DNA of 64,000 nt from an uncultured Paracoccaceae bacterium (GTDB taxonomy: Bacteria > Pseudomonadota > Alphaproteobacteria > Rhodobacterales > Rhodobacteraceae): NCBI GenBank assembly GCA_947497985.1, contig CANMIX010000003.1, positions 248,001 through 312,000 on the forward strand. Direction: 5' to 3'. The translations under genes and the position numbers were made by a program. The stretch's first letter is position 1; the number at the start of each line of letters is the position of its first letter. The notes beneath the pieces were generated by a model. It worked only from the letters and a program-made list of their open reading frames with translations. It made no database searches and was not told the DNA's origin. This document shows positions 7,808 through 15,896 of the stretch, piece after piece.

Positions 7808-8716
7808 ATGAAAAAAGTTATCGCGGCCGTTCTGGCCACAACCGCACTGACCACCCCTGTTTTTGCTGAGGGTATCGAAGAATTCCGTATCGGCATCCTG
7901 GGCGGTGAAAACGCGCAAGACCGTCTGAACGCGCATGAATGCCTGAAGAGCTACGTTGAAGAAACTCTGGGCGTTCCAGTGAAGATCTTCACCCCTGCAG
8001 ACTATGCCGGTGTTATCCAAGGTCTCGTTGGCGGCACCCTGGACTATGCATGGTTGGGCGCGTCTTCCTATGCAGCGACCTACCTGCAAGACCCAGAAGC
8101 GGTTGAGCCTGTTCTGGTTAAAATCAACGTTGATGGTTCTTTTGCATACCACTCCATCGGTTTTGCTCGTGCAGACAGCGCGATCGCGTCGCTGGACGAC
8201 ATGGAAGGCAAGGTCTTTGGCTTTGGTGACCCGAACTCCACTTCTGGCTACCTGATCCCCTCCATCGAGATCCCGACATACAAAGACGGCGTCACCATGG
8301 AATCCGGTGAGTACTTCGACGAAGTTAAGTTCACTGGCGGTCACGAGCAGACTGTTCTGGCTGTTGTAAACGGCGACGTTGACGGCGGTGTAACCTGGGC
8401 CGACGGTCTGGGCGAATGGGAAGATGGCTATAACTCTGGCCAGCTGCGCAAGATGGTCGACAACGGCCTGATCGACATGAACGATCTGGTTCAGATCTGG
8501 AAGTCCAAGCCGATCCCAGAGGGTCCGATCGTTCTGCGTAAGTCTCTGCCTACTGACGTCAAAGAGAAAATGACCGCTCTGATCGACAGCATGTACGAGA
8601 CCGACAAAGATTGCGCCTACAACATCTCTGCTGGTGAATCTCTGGGCTTCGACCCGATCACTCACGAAGCCTATGAATCCATCATTGGCGCGCGTTTGGC
8701 GAAGTCCAAAAACTAA
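7808..8716 (+). CDS. phnD: Phosphonate ABC transporter periplasmic substrate-binding protein
   Basis: Captures phosphonates in the periplasm. The 302-residue product starts with a signal peptide ending PVFA near residue 20; the mature protein begins EGIEEFRIGILGGENAQDR, typical of PhnD. Other family marks are DYAWLGASSYAA and GDPNSTSGYLIPS, the latter forming the phosphonate oxyanion pocket. Codon choice leans to GTT, GGT and CTG more than in neighbouring genes, consistent with high expression. A strong stem-loop follows the stop codon. Confidence 0.95.
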   Translation: MKKVIAAVLATTALTTPVFAEGIEEFRIGILGGENAQDRLNAHECLKSYVEETLGVPVKIFTPADYAGVIQGLVGGTLDYAWLGASSYAATYLQDPEAVEPVLVKINVDGSFAYHSIGFARADSAIASLDDMEGKVFGFGDPNSTSGYLIPSIEIPTYKDGVTMESGEYFDEVKFTGGHEQTVLAVVNGDVDGGVTWADGLGEWEDGYNSGQLRKMVDNGLIDMNDLVQIWKSKPIPEGPIVLRKSLPTDVKEKMTALIDSMYETDKDCAYNISAGESLGFDPITHEAYESIIGARLAKSKN

Positions 8717-8735
8717 TCTGGACCAAAGTCTATCA

Positions 8736-8770
8736 GGCGAGCCGACTTTTCCGTTGGCTCGCCAATTTTA
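8736..8770 (+). other. Stem-loop between phnD and phnE1
   Basis: GGCGAGCC (8736-8743) and GGCTCGCC (8756-8763) pair perfectly and the stem extends by three pairs inward. Only a weak T-rich tail follows. Such elements after binding-protein genes usually cause partial termination or protect the upstream mRNA, giving more PhnD than permease. Confidence 0.65.
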
Positions 8771-8786
8771 ATACGGGGGCGCCCTG

Positions 8787-9662
8787 ATGGCTGATCTGGC
8801 CACGACCAAATTGACCGCGGACACTGTTGCAGATGATTACATCGCACAGGTTTCGCGCAAGCGGCTGTATTCGGGGCTAATGCTCCTGTTTTTTGTTGTT
8901 CTTATGGTGTCCGGCTTCCAAGTCGCCTCGACGCGCAATGGGGGCAGTTTCTGGGGTGGAATCGACAATTTCTTTGACTACCCAAGTGAAGTTGTGTTGG
9001 AAGCCTGGACCAACCTGCACCTTCTGCCGGGTTTTATGCTGGAATACCTTCCAGCCTTGCTGGAAACGTTTAATATCGCGGCCTTGTCAACGCTGATTGG
9101 CGCGGCTTTTGCGGTCGTGTTGTCGCTTTTGTCGACCCGCGGGCTGGCACGGTTCCCACGCCTGATCCCGGTGTTTCGCCGGATCATGGACGCGACACGC
9201 GCCATCCCTGAAATCGTGGTGGCACTGGTCCTGATCTTTATCATGGGCGGTGGTCCGGTGCCTGCGATGATCGCAATCGCGATACATACGGCAGGTGCAC
9301 TGGGCAAGTTGTTCTCGGAAGTGAACGAGAACGCGGATTTGAAACCTATCGACGGGCTTGCGTCTGTAGGGGCCAGCTGGTCTCAGCGAATGCTGCTGGG
9401 CGTGGTGCCGCAGGTTGCGCCAAACTGGTTGAGCTATGCGCTTTTGCGTCTTGAGATCAACATTCGCGCCTCCGCGATTCTGGGTTTCGTCGGCGCTGGC
9501 GGTCTGGGGTATGAGCTGAAAAACGCGATTTCCTGGGGGGCGGGCCGTTTCGACGAAGCCGCTGCCATGTTCATCATTCTGTTCTTGACCATCATGGTCG
9601 TCGATCAGGTCTCTAGTTATTTCCGCGACCGGCTTGTGCATGGCGCGGCGGGAAGGGCCTAA
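8787..9662 (+). CDS. phnE: Phosphonate ABC transporter permease PhnE (first copy)
   Basis: Inner-membrane permease of 291 residues with about six hydrophobic segments, the first near residues 28-48. The EAA-type cytoplasmic loop for contact with PhnC is seen in GKLFSEVNENADLKPIDGLASVGAS near residue 175. The C-terminal GFVGAGGLGYEL is typical of PhnE. Its stop lies four bases before the start of the second permease, so the pair is translationally linked and probably forms a heterodimer. Confidence 0.93.
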   Translation: MADLATTKLTADTVADDYIAQVSRKRLYSGLMLLFFVVLMVSGFQVASTRNGGSFWGGIDNFFDYPSEVVLEAWTNLHLLPGFMLEYLPALLETFNIAALSTLIGAAFAVVLSLLSTRGLARFPRLIPVFRRIMDATRAIPEIVVALVLIFIMGGGPVPAMIAIAIHTAGALGKLFSEVNENADLKPIDGLASVGASWSQRMLLGVVPQVAPNWLSYALLRLEINIRASAILGFVGAGGLGYELKNAISWGAGRFDEAAAMFIILFLTIMVVDQVSSYFRDRLVHGAAGRA

Positions 9663-9665
9663 CCC

Positions 9666-10979
9666 ATGGCAATGCTTGATTCTTCTGCTGATCTGTCCTT
9701 GCAGGCCACGCGATTGTTCCGTCGCAAACGGATGACAACTTTTACTGTGCTGTTGGCGGTTGTCGCCTATCTGGCCTATATCTTTGTCGCGTTTGACATC
9801 CCGGGGCTGTGGCAACGTGCCAATGCTGAGAATGCCAAAACATTGGTGGCGGACGCATACAGCTATAAAACCCACGTCACTATGAACAATCGCAACAGCG
9901 AGATCACGGTGTCCATCGAAGGTGACCGCAAGGCGCGTTACACCGAAGAGAATGAACCCGATTGGGTCTCACGCAGCGACGAGACCACTGAAATTGACTT
10001 AGGCGACGGGCATCTCGTCACGTTTGCCCCGAATTTTATCACCTTTGACGTACCGGACTTTGGTCTGATGACATTTGAGGTGTCACGTTCTCAGGGGGTG
10101 ATCCAGACCTATCCCGTTGATGCGGACCAATTGCCGGATTGGATCAGCGCATCCAAGAACCGGGTGGGGATCACAACGGATGCAGGGCGTCTTTCGGTGA
10201 CACGCAACCGCAGCGAAGTCTTCCGTTATTTCAACGGTTGGGAGCTGTTTTTCTTTGCGCTGGAAAGCCCCTATTACGGCAAGAGCTTTGGCGAAGTGGT
10301 TGGACTGGCATTGAACGGTGAAGCGGCGGCGATCTTCCATGATTTCTGGCACAACCCTCTGTGGCGTCACGGTGCCGTGGCTTGGGCGCTGTTTGAAACG
10401 ATCCTGATGGCGTTCCTGGGCACCTTGGGGGCTGCGATCTTGGCGCTTCCTCTGGCCTTTATGGCCGCCCGCAATTTTGCTCCGTTTTTTGCTGTACGTT
10501 TTGCCGTGCGCCGCTTCTTTGACTTTGTGCGGGGTGTGGACGCGCTGATCTGGACCATTATTTTAACCCGTGCTTTTGGATTGGGACCGTTGACCGGGGC
10601 GCTGGCGATTTTGATCACCGACTCGGGGACCTTCGGTAAAATCTTCTCGGAGGCCTTGGAAAACGTGGACGGAAAGCAGATCGAAGGCATCCAATCGACG
10701 GGTGCTAAGCCGCTGCAACGCTACCGTTTTGGGGTTTTGCCACAGATCACGCCGGTTCTTTTGAGTCAGGTGCTGTATTTCCTGGAATCCAATACGCGTT
10801 CTGCCACGGTTATTGGTGCCATTACTGGTGGTGGTATCGGTCTGATGCTGGTGCAAGCGATCATCACACAGAAAGACTGGGAAGAGGTGTCCTATTACAT
10901 CGTGCTGATCATCTTGATGGTGATGTTCATGGACTGGTTCTCAGGTTGGCTGCGCAAGCGTCTAATCCGCGGTAAGTAA
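9666..10979 (+). CDS. phnE: Phosphonate ABC transporter permease PhnE (second copy, with large insertion)
   Basis: The 437-residue product is about 150 residues longer than the first permease. A hydrophobic segment near residues 22-41 is followed by a hydrophilic region to about residue 215 before the permease core starts (WALFETILMAFLGTLGAAI). The core carries the EAA loop GKIFSEALENVDGKQIEGIQSTGA and ends in AITGGGIGLML. The insertion is probably periplasmic and has no motif I recognise. It is the last gene of the transport operon and is followed by a terminator. Confidence 0.92.
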   Translation: MAMLDSSADLSLQATRLFRRKRMTTFTVLLAVVAYLAYIFVAFDIPGLWQRANAENAKTLVADAYSYKTHVTMNNRNSEITVSIEGDRKARYTEENEPDWVSRSDETTEIDLGDGHLVTFAPNFITFDVPDFGLMTFEVSRSQGVIQTYPVDADQLPDWISASKNRVGITTDAGRLSVTRNRSEVFRYFNGWELFFFALESPYYGKSFGEVVGLALNGEAAAIFHDFWHNPLWRHGAVAWALFETILMAFLGTLGAAILALPLAFMAARNFAPFFAVRFAVRRFFDFVRGVDALIWTIILTRAFGLGPLTGALAILITDSGTFGKIFSEALENVDGKQIEGIQSTGAKPLQRYRFGVLPQITPVLLSQVLYFLESNTRSATVIGAITGGGIGLMLVQAIITQKDWEEVSYYIVLIILMVMFMDWFSGWLRKRLIRGK

Positions 10980-11003
10980 ACAACACCTCCTTAGGGATAG
11001 GGC

Positions 11004-11036
11004 GACAGGCGCGGGGGCAATCCCGCGCCTTTTGTC
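11004..11036 (+). terminator. Terminator after phnE (second copy)
   Basis: GGCGCGGG (11008-11015) and CCCGCGCC (11022-11029) form a perfect eight-base-pair stem followed by TTTTG. It separates the transport operon from the next promoter. Confidence 0.75.
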
Positions 11037-11059
11037 ATGGAAGCTTCATATGGGCCCGC

Positions 11060-11117
11060 TTGTGATCATGAGCGTTGATCTGTAATATTTGTCTAGTTGT
11101 ATATTAAATCCAGACAA
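11060..11117 (+). promoter_or_regulatory. Promoter with putative PhnF operator, upstream of the hexapeptide transferase gene
   Basis: A sigma70-like promoter is visible: TTGTGA at 11060-11065, a 17-base spacer, and TAATAT at 11083-11088. Immediately after it, at 11089-11117, lies a 29-base element with outer inverted half-sites TTGTCTAG and CCAGACAA separated by 13 bases; the inner part begins TTGTATA. An element with the same half-sites, spacing and position relative to the -10 stands before phnG. Binding there would cover the transcription start, as expected for a repressor. Confidence 0.65.
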
Positions 11118-11131
11118 GTTGGAGAGGCCTC

Positions 11132-11746
11132 ATGCCTAAGCTTTCCGCCGAGACACCGCATATCAAAGACGGGTGTGATGTTGTGAACTCCCACTTTGGT
11201 CGATTTGTCGAGATCGGCATGGGCACCCGGCTCGCGCAGGTGGTGATGGGCGATTACAGCTATTGTGACCGGATGTGTGATCTGGCGAATGTGGAGGTCG
11301 GCAATTTCGCCAATATCGCCAGTTTCGTGCGGATCGGGGCGACGGATCACCCGATCGAGAAAGCCTCGCTGCATCATTTCCTTTATCGTTCGGCATCTTA
11401 TTGGGAAGATGAACCGGATGACGCTGACTGGTTCGAACGCCGCGCGTCACGGGTGGCACGGATCGGGCATGACACATGGATCGGCCACGGGGCGATGATC
11501 AAGCCCGAGGTCACGGTGGGAAACGGTGCAATCGTGGCGTCGGGGACCGTGGTGACCAAGGATGTGGAACCGTATACGATTGTCGGTGGCAACACCGCCA
11601 AGCTGATCCGCCGCCGGTTTCCTGAGGCGATAGCTGAAGCGTTGGACGAGCTTGCTTGGTGGGACTGGGACCATGATGCGCTGCAGACAGCTCTCCCAGA
11701 TTTCCGCGCGCTGCCGATTGAAGCGTTTCTGGAGAAATACAGCTGA
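11132..11746 (+). CDS. Phosphonate-type transferase, hexapeptide repeat family
   Basis: Left-handed beta-helix acyltransferase of 204 residues, of the hexapeptide type repeatedly found in C-P lyase clusters. Repeat turns are visible in the N-terminal half (MGDYSYCDRM, VEVGNFANIASFVRIGA) and after residue 110 (IGHDTWIGHGAMIKPEVTVGNGAIVASGTVVTKDVEPY, here as consecutive turns). A catalytic His is likely in GATDHPIEK. Related enzymes acetylate amino sugars or antibiotics; for this one N-acetylation of an aminophosphonate is a reasonable guess. GGAG precedes the ATG. It is expressed from its own promoter with a PhnF-type site and converges on phnF. Confidence 0.85.
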   Translation: MPKLSAETPHIKDGCDVVNSHFGRFVEIGMGTRLAQVVMGDYSYCDRMCDLANVEVGNFANIASFVRIGATDHPIEKASLHHFLYRSASYWEDEPDDADWFERRASRVARIGHDTWIGHGAMIKPEVTVGNGAIVASGTVVTKDVEPYTIVGGNTAKLIRRRFPEAIAEALDELAWWDWDHDALQTALPDFRALPIEAFLEKYS

Positions 11747-11809
11747 TTTCAGGTCCGGCGCAGCAGAAGCTCCCGCGCCGATAGGTGCCCCCTTTGGGGT
11801 CACCCAGAT

Positions 11810-11884
11810 CGCCTTGCTGGCGCAAGGCGCCCTCGCGCGCGGCACGCGTATGCGCCTTGCGCCAGCAAGGCGCTTGGCCCAACG
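11810..11884. repeat. Long GC-rich inverted repeat (intergenic element, copy 1)
   Basis: Between the transferase gene and phnF, 21-base arms at 11810-11830 and 11852-11872 are exact reverse complements around a 21-base loop. Each arm also contains its own CGCCTTG...CAAGGCG hairpin, so a cruciform or alternative folds are possible. The right flank, 11869-11884 (GGCGCTTGGCCCAACG), is found again as reverse complement at 19872-19887. It could serve as a bidirectional terminator for the convergent genes, but its shared core points to a dispersed repeat family. Confidence 0.7.
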
Positions 11885-11942
11885 GGTTTGGGCGTTTTTC
11901 AAAACGACTGAACCGGGCGGGAGTGGCCTGGGTGAGTTGTCT

Positions 11943-12659
11943 TTAAAGCTCGTCTTGGGAGAGCGTGAGGGTGATGCGCTGGCCTGCGAAGTAGGTGGTG
12001 CCAAACTCGATTGGCGTTCCGTCCTGATCGGTATTCACGCTGACCGACCGCAGCAGCGGGTCGCCTTCTTTCAGCATTAGATGCAGCGCTTGGGTTGGGT
12101 TGGCTGCCACGGCCGTCAGACGTGTCCAAGCGCGGGTATAGTCTGGCACGCCGAGTTGCCGAAAACTTTCTGTTACAGACTGGTTCTCCCAGTGGATCTC
12201 CGGAAAATTCGGGAACCGCGTGGCGGGAAAACAGCTTTGCGCCACGGTGACCGGCGCGCCATCGGCAAACGACAAAGAGTCTGTCACATGGATCGGATCA
12301 CCGGGGGCGAGGTCCAGTGCTTCGGCCTCTTTCTGATTGGCGTTGCGGGTGGTGATAGCCAAAAGTTTTGCCCCTGGCGTGCGTCCTGCAGCGCGCAGGC
12401 TTTGCCGAAATCGCACTCGTTTTCCCAAAGGATAATCAGTTGGTGCGGCGGCCACAAAGACGCCAGCCCCCCGGCGCGCGTGAACCAGACCTTTCTCGGC
12501 CATCTCTGCCAATGCACGGCGCACTGTGTGGCGGTTCACGCCAAACCGGGCAGAGAGCTGCGATTCCGGGGGAAGCTTGCTTCCGGTCTCATACTGACCT
12601 TGGGCAATCTCTTCGGTCAGGGTGAGAGAGATCGATTTCCAAACGGGGGTGCTTGCCAT
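11943..12659 (-). CDS. phnF: Phosphonate metabolism transcriptional regulator, GntR/HutC family
   Basis: DNA-binding repressor-type protein of 238 residues. The N-terminal winged helix-turn-helix covers about residues 8-72 with the typical YETGSKLPPESQLSARFGV and NRHTVRRALAEMAEKGLV. The C-terminal UTRA effector-binding domain runs from about 90 to 235 (DPIHVTDSLSFADGAP, FGTTYFAGQRI). It is divergent from phnG and its likely operator lies in between, so autoregulation and control of phnGHIJKLN are expected. The effector is probably a phosphonate or an intermediate of C-P lyase. Confidence 0.92.
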   Translation of the reverse strand: MASTPVWKSISLTLTEEIAQGQYETGSKLPPESQLSARFGVNRHTVRRALAEMAEKGLVHARRGAGVFVAAAPTDYPLGKRVRFRQSLRAAGRTPGAKLLAITTRNANQKEAEALDLAPGDPIHVTDSLSFADGAPVTVAQSCFPATRFPNFPEIHWENQSVTESFRQLGVPDYTRAWTRLTAVAANPTQALHLMLKEGDPLLRSVSVNTDQDGTPIEFGTTYFAGQRITLTLSQDEL

Positions 12660-12720
12660 GAATGTGATGCCTCAGCCGGTCAATTCACGGCCTCGTCTTG
12701 AAAGTTTCACAAATTCCCAA

Positions 12721-12778
12721 TTGGCCCAGCAGGGCAACTCAGGTATGATTTGTATAGTTGTATAGGACAAGTAGACAA
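12721..12778 (+). promoter_or_regulatory. Promoter with putative PhnF operator, upstream of phnG
   Basis: TTGGCC at 12721-12726, a 17-base spacer and TATGAT at 12744-12749 form a sigma70-like promoter. The operator candidate follows at once, 12750-12778: TTGTATAG, a 13-base centre beginning TTGTATAG, then GTAGACAA. The outer half-sites form an inverted repeat with the same spacing as the site before the hexapeptide transferase gene. It lies in the phnF-phnG divergent gap. Confidence 0.65.
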
Positions 12779-12799
12779 GCTTGCCAAGGGAACAAAGTG

Positions 12800-13252
12800 A
12801 TGACGACTGAAGTGGCGCAAGACGAGCGCAAAGCCTGGATGAGCCTGCTGGCGAAATCCCAGCCAAAACGGTTGGCCGAGCTGTGGCGGGCCTATGACGC
12901 CGACCCGGATTTCACCTGGCTGCGCCCACCTGAGATCGGCGGCGTGATGCTGCGTGGTCGGATGGGCGGCACCGGCGCGCCTTTTAACATGGGTGAGATG
13001 ACCGTAACGCGCTGTGCCTTGTCCTTGGACAATGGCGCGGTTGGCCATGGCTATGTTCAGGGGCGTGACAAGGCCCATGCCGAGATCGCAGCCAAAGTTG
13101 ACGCTTTGATGCAGGGCGCGCAGGCCGATGCGCTAGAGGCCTCAGTTCTCGCCCCGCTGCGTGACGAACAAAACGCAGCGCGCAGCGAACGCGCCGCCAA
13201 GGCCGCTGCCACCAAAGTTGAGTTTTTCACATTGGCGCGAGGGGAAGACTGA
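12800..13252 (+). CDS. phnG: C-P lyase subunit PhnG
   Basis: Subunit of the PhnGHIJ core complex; with PhnI, PhnH and PhnL it couples phosphonate to the C1 of ribose from ATP. The 150-residue product contains RPPEIGGVMLRGRMGGTGAPFN, which spans the conserved PhnG centre. ATG at 12800 is chosen over the open start at 12758 because the latter falls inside the operator and its extension is not conserved. Its stop overlaps the phnH start (ATGA). Confidence 0.93.
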   Translation: MTTEVAQDERKAWMSLLAKSQPKRLAELWRAYDADPDFTWLRPPEIGGVMLRGRMGGTGAPFNMGEMTVTRCALSLDNGAVGHGYVQGRDKAHAEIAAKVDALMQGAQADALEASVLAPLRDEQNAARSERAAKAAATKVEFFTLARGED

Positions 13253-13827
13253 TGAACGCTGCAAATCATTTCGCAGGCGGGTTCTCTGCCCCAGCCACCG
13301 ATGCAGCCCATGCGTTTCGCGCGGCGATGAACGCCATGGCGCGTCCGGGTCAAGCGTTTGAGATTACGGGCGCAACCCCGCCCGAGGGGATCTCAATTGC
13401 GGCGGGCACCTTGTTGCTGACGGTGTGTGATCCGGAAACCAAACTCTACCTCGCCAAAGACGTGGACAGCGAAGCCTTGCGGGCTTGGATCACATTTCAC
13501 ACCGGCGCGCCAATTGTGGCAGCAGGTGAGGCGGATTTCGCTTTTGGCGGCTGGGACGCGCTGATGCCGTTAGATCAATACCGGATCGGTACGTCAGAAT
13601 ATCCGGATCGTTCAACCACGCTGATTGTCGAGCAGGCTGCGTTTGGCGCCCCCAACGCCGTGTTGAGCGGTCCGGGTATCAAGGATCAGATCCAGATGAG
13701 CCTGCCGGATGTGGCGCAGCTTCAGCGCAACACGGTGATGTTTCCGCTGGGTCTCGACTTCTTCTTTACTGCGGGGGGCCAAGTGATGGCGCTGCCGCGA
13801 TCCAGCCAAATCGCTGAGGAGGTATAA
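13252..13827 (+). CDS. phnH: C-P lyase subunit PhnH
   Basis: Core-complex subunit of 191 residues, close to the E. coli length. The N-terminal FRAAMNAMARPGQ is the family hallmark, followed by LLTVCDPETKLYL and the C-terminal FPLGLDFFFTAGGQVMALPRSSQI, close to the E. coli ending. It overlaps phnG by one codon position, indicating coupled translation. Confidence 0.94.
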   Translation: MNAANHFAGGFSAPATDAAHAFRAAMNAMARPGQAFEITGATPPEGISIAAGTLLLTVCDPETKLYLAKDVDSEALRAWITFHTGAPIVAAGEADFAFGGWDALMPLDQYRIGTSEYPDRSTTLIVEQAAFGAPNAVLSGPGIKDQIQMSLPDVAQLQRNTVMFPLGLDFFFTAGGQVMALPRSSQIAEEV

Positions 13828-13830
13828 GCC

Positions 13831-14934
13831 ATGTATGTTGCTGTAAAAGGCGGTGAGCGCGCGATTGACAACGCCCATGCCTGGCTGGCCGAAGAGCGTC
13901 GGGGCGATACATCCGTCGCTGAGTTGAGCATTGACCAGATCCGCGAACAGCTGTCGCTGGCGGTGAATCGGGTGATGGCTGAAGGGTCCTTGTATGATCC
14001 GGATCTGGCCGCGCTTGCGATCAAACAGTCCCGTGGTGATCTGATCGAGGCGGTGTTCCTGATGCGCGCCTATCGCACCACATTGCCTCGGTTCGGCTAT
14101 TCCGTTGCGATGGAGACGGCTGATATGGCCTGTGATCGCCGGATTTCAGCGACCTTCAAGGACGCGCCGGGTGGGCAGGTTCTGGGGCCAACCTTTGACT
14201 ACACCCACCGTCTGCTGGATTTCAAACTGGCCGCCGATGGCGAAGTGCCCGAGGCCGCAACCGCGACCCCGCGCGAAGAGCCCACGCCGCATATTACCAC
14301 CTTCCTGAAGGGCGAAGACATCATTCAGGACGAGCCGCAATCGGGTGAGGTGCCGCGCGATCTGACGCGGGAGCCTTTGTCCTATCCGGCGGGGCGCGCG
14401 CTGCGCTTGCAGGCACTGGCACGGGGCGACGAAGGCTTCACGCTGGGTCTCGCCTATTCCACCCAGCGGGGCTATGGGCGCAACCACGCGTTTGTGGGCG
14501 AATTGCGCATCGGCAAGGTCGCGGTTGAGATGGAGATCCCAGAGCTGGGGTTTGCCATTGAAATTGGTGAGGTTGAACTGACCGAATGTGAGACAGTGAA
14601 CCAGTTCCAAGGCTCCAAGACCGAGCCGCCGCAGTTCACCCGTGGCTATGGGCTGATCTTTGGCCAGTCAGAGCGCAAGGCGATTTCCATGGCGCTGGTG
14701 GACCGGGCGTTGCGCTGGGAAGAGCTGGGCGAGGATAATGTAGGTGCGGTTGCGCAGGATGAGGAATTCGTCCTGAGCCATGCGGATAACATTCAGGCCA
14801 CCGGCTTCCTCGAACATATCAAACTGCCGCATTACGTGGATTTCCAGGCCGAGCTGGAGCTGGTCCGCAAGCTGCGCGCCGAGGCAGAGGCCAATCTGGC
14901 CGCGTCTGAGCAGGTGCAGGAGGCAGCGGAATGA
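13831..14934 (+). CDS. phnI: C-P lyase subunit PhnI (alpha-D-ribose 1-methylphosphonate 5-triphosphate synthase subunit)
   Basis: Nucleosidase-type subunit of the core complex, 367 residues. It starts MYVAVKGGERAIDNAHAWL, a near-universal PhnI beginning, and has YGFSxx-like GYGLIFGQSERKAISMALVDRAL near residue 275. The last 20 residues are alanine/glutamate-rich and variable. Its stop overlaps the ATG of a possible 29-codon gene before phnJ. Confidence 0.95.
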   Translation: MYVAVKGGERAIDNAHAWLAEERRGDTSVAELSIDQIREQLSLAVNRVMAEGSLYDPDLAALAIKQSRGDLIEAVFLMRAYRTTLPRFGYSVAMETADMACDRRISATFKDAPGGQVLGPTFDYTHRLLDFKLAADGEVPEAATATPREEPTPHITTFLKGEDIIQDEPQSGEVPRDLTREPLSYPAGRALRLQALARGDEGFTLGLAYSTQRGYGRNHAFVGELRIGKVAVEMEIPELGFAIEIGEVELTECETVNQFQGSKTEPPQFTRGYGLIFGQSERKAISMALVDRALRWEELGEDNVGAVAQDEEFVLSHADNIQATGFLEHIKLPHYVDFQAELELVRKLRAEAEANLAASEQVQEAAE

Positions 14935-15020
14935 GCCTATTTTCGAAAGCAATCATTCACCCCACCTGCGGTCGGGAACTGCCCTCTGGGGCGCACCAAA
15001 ACATGTTGGGAAAGCATTGA
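14931..15020 (+). CDS. Possible 29-residue protein between phnI and phnJ
   Basis: ATG at 14931 overlaps the phnI stop in an ATGA arrangement and the frame ends at TGA 15018-15020, three bases before the phnJ start. The product begins MSLFSKAIIHPTCGRELPSG and ends HQNMLGKH. AGGAGG at 14917-14922 provides a possible ribosome-binding site about eight bases before the ATG. I do not recognise the product. It could be a leader that couples PhnI and PhnJ translation, or just space that happens to be open. Confidence 0.4.
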   Translation: MSLFSKAIIHPTCGRELPSGAHQNMLGKH

Positions 15021-15023
15021 CCC

Positions 15024-15896
15024 ATGTCTGACTACAACTTTGCATACCTCGACGAGCAGACCAAGCGGATGATCCGTCGTGCGATCCTGAAAGGGCTGGC
15101 AATCCCCGGCTATCAGGTGCCATTTGCCAGCCGCGAAATGCCGATGCCCTATGGCTGGGGCACCGGTGGAGTGCAGGTATCAGCCGCGACGCTGACGCCG
15201 GATGACACGTTGAAAGTGATCGACCAAGGCGCGGATGATACGACGAATGCGGTCTCGATCCGGAAGTTCTTTGAACGCACGGCCGGTGTTGCCACCACTG
15301 AGGAAACGGGCGAAGCGGATGTGATCCAGACCCGCCACCGCATCCCGGAGGCGGCGCTGCGCGAAGATCAGATCCTTGTCTATCAGGTGCCGATCCCCGA
15401 ACCGCTGCGCTTTCTTGAACCACGTGAAACCGAGACCCGGAAGATGCATGCGCTGGAAGAATATGGCCTGATGCATGTGAAACTTTATGAGGACATCAGC
15501 CAGCACGGCGCGATTGCAACCTCATATGCCTATCCGGTGAAGGTTGAGGGACGGTATGTGATGGACCCGAGCCCCATCCCGAAATTCGACAACCCCAAGA
15601 TGGAGATGGCCGCGATCCAGCTCTTTGGGGCAGGGCGCGAACAGCGGATCTATGCGGTGCCGCCCTATACCAAGATCGTGAGCCTTGATTTCGAGGACTA
15701 CCCGTTTGAAGCCAGCAAGGCCGATCACGCCTGTGATCTGTGCGGCTCTGAACACAGCTATCTGGACGAGGTGATCCTCGATGACAAAGGCGGGCGGATG
15801 TTTGTCTGTTCCGACACGGATTACTGTCGCTCGCGCCGGGCCGAGGGCTATGTGGGCCGTCTGGGCACTGAAAATGAACTGGAGGCGAGCGCATGA
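15024..15896 (+). CDS. phnJ: C-P lyase catalytic subunit PhnJ (radical SAM)
   Basis: Cleaves the carbon-phosphorus bond of ribose 1-phosphonate 5-phosphate, releasing the hydrocarbon. It is 290 residues. Four cysteines at about 237, 240, 262 and 268 have exactly the spacing of E. coli Cys241, 244, 266 and 272, so both the [4Fe-4S] ligands and the thiyl-radical cysteine are present. The N-terminus YNFAYLDEQTKRMIRRAIL is typical. Its 3' end overlaps phnK by four bases. Confidence 0.97.
   Translation: MSDYNFAYLDEQTKRMIRRAILKGLAIPGYQVPFASREMPMPYGWGTGGVQVSAATLTPDDTLKVIDQGADDTTNAVSIRKFFERTAGVATTEETGEADVIQTRHRIPEAALREDQILVYQVPIPEPLRFLEPRETETRKMHALEEYGLMHVKLYEDISQHGAIATSYAYPVKVEGRYVMDPSPIPKFDNPKMEMAAIQLFGAGREQRIYAVPPYTKIVSLDFEDYPFEASKADHACDLCGSEHSYLDEVILDDKGGRMFVCSDTDYCRSRRAEGYVGRLGTENELEASA

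Noticed and set aside
7754-8665. Minus-strand 303-codon open frame opposite phnD
   Set aside because: Antisense frame of phnD, no recognised motif and no ribosome-binding site.
12758-12799. Earlier start for phnG
   Set aside because: It would place the first codons inside the putative PhnF operator and transcription start; the 14 extra residues are not family-like.
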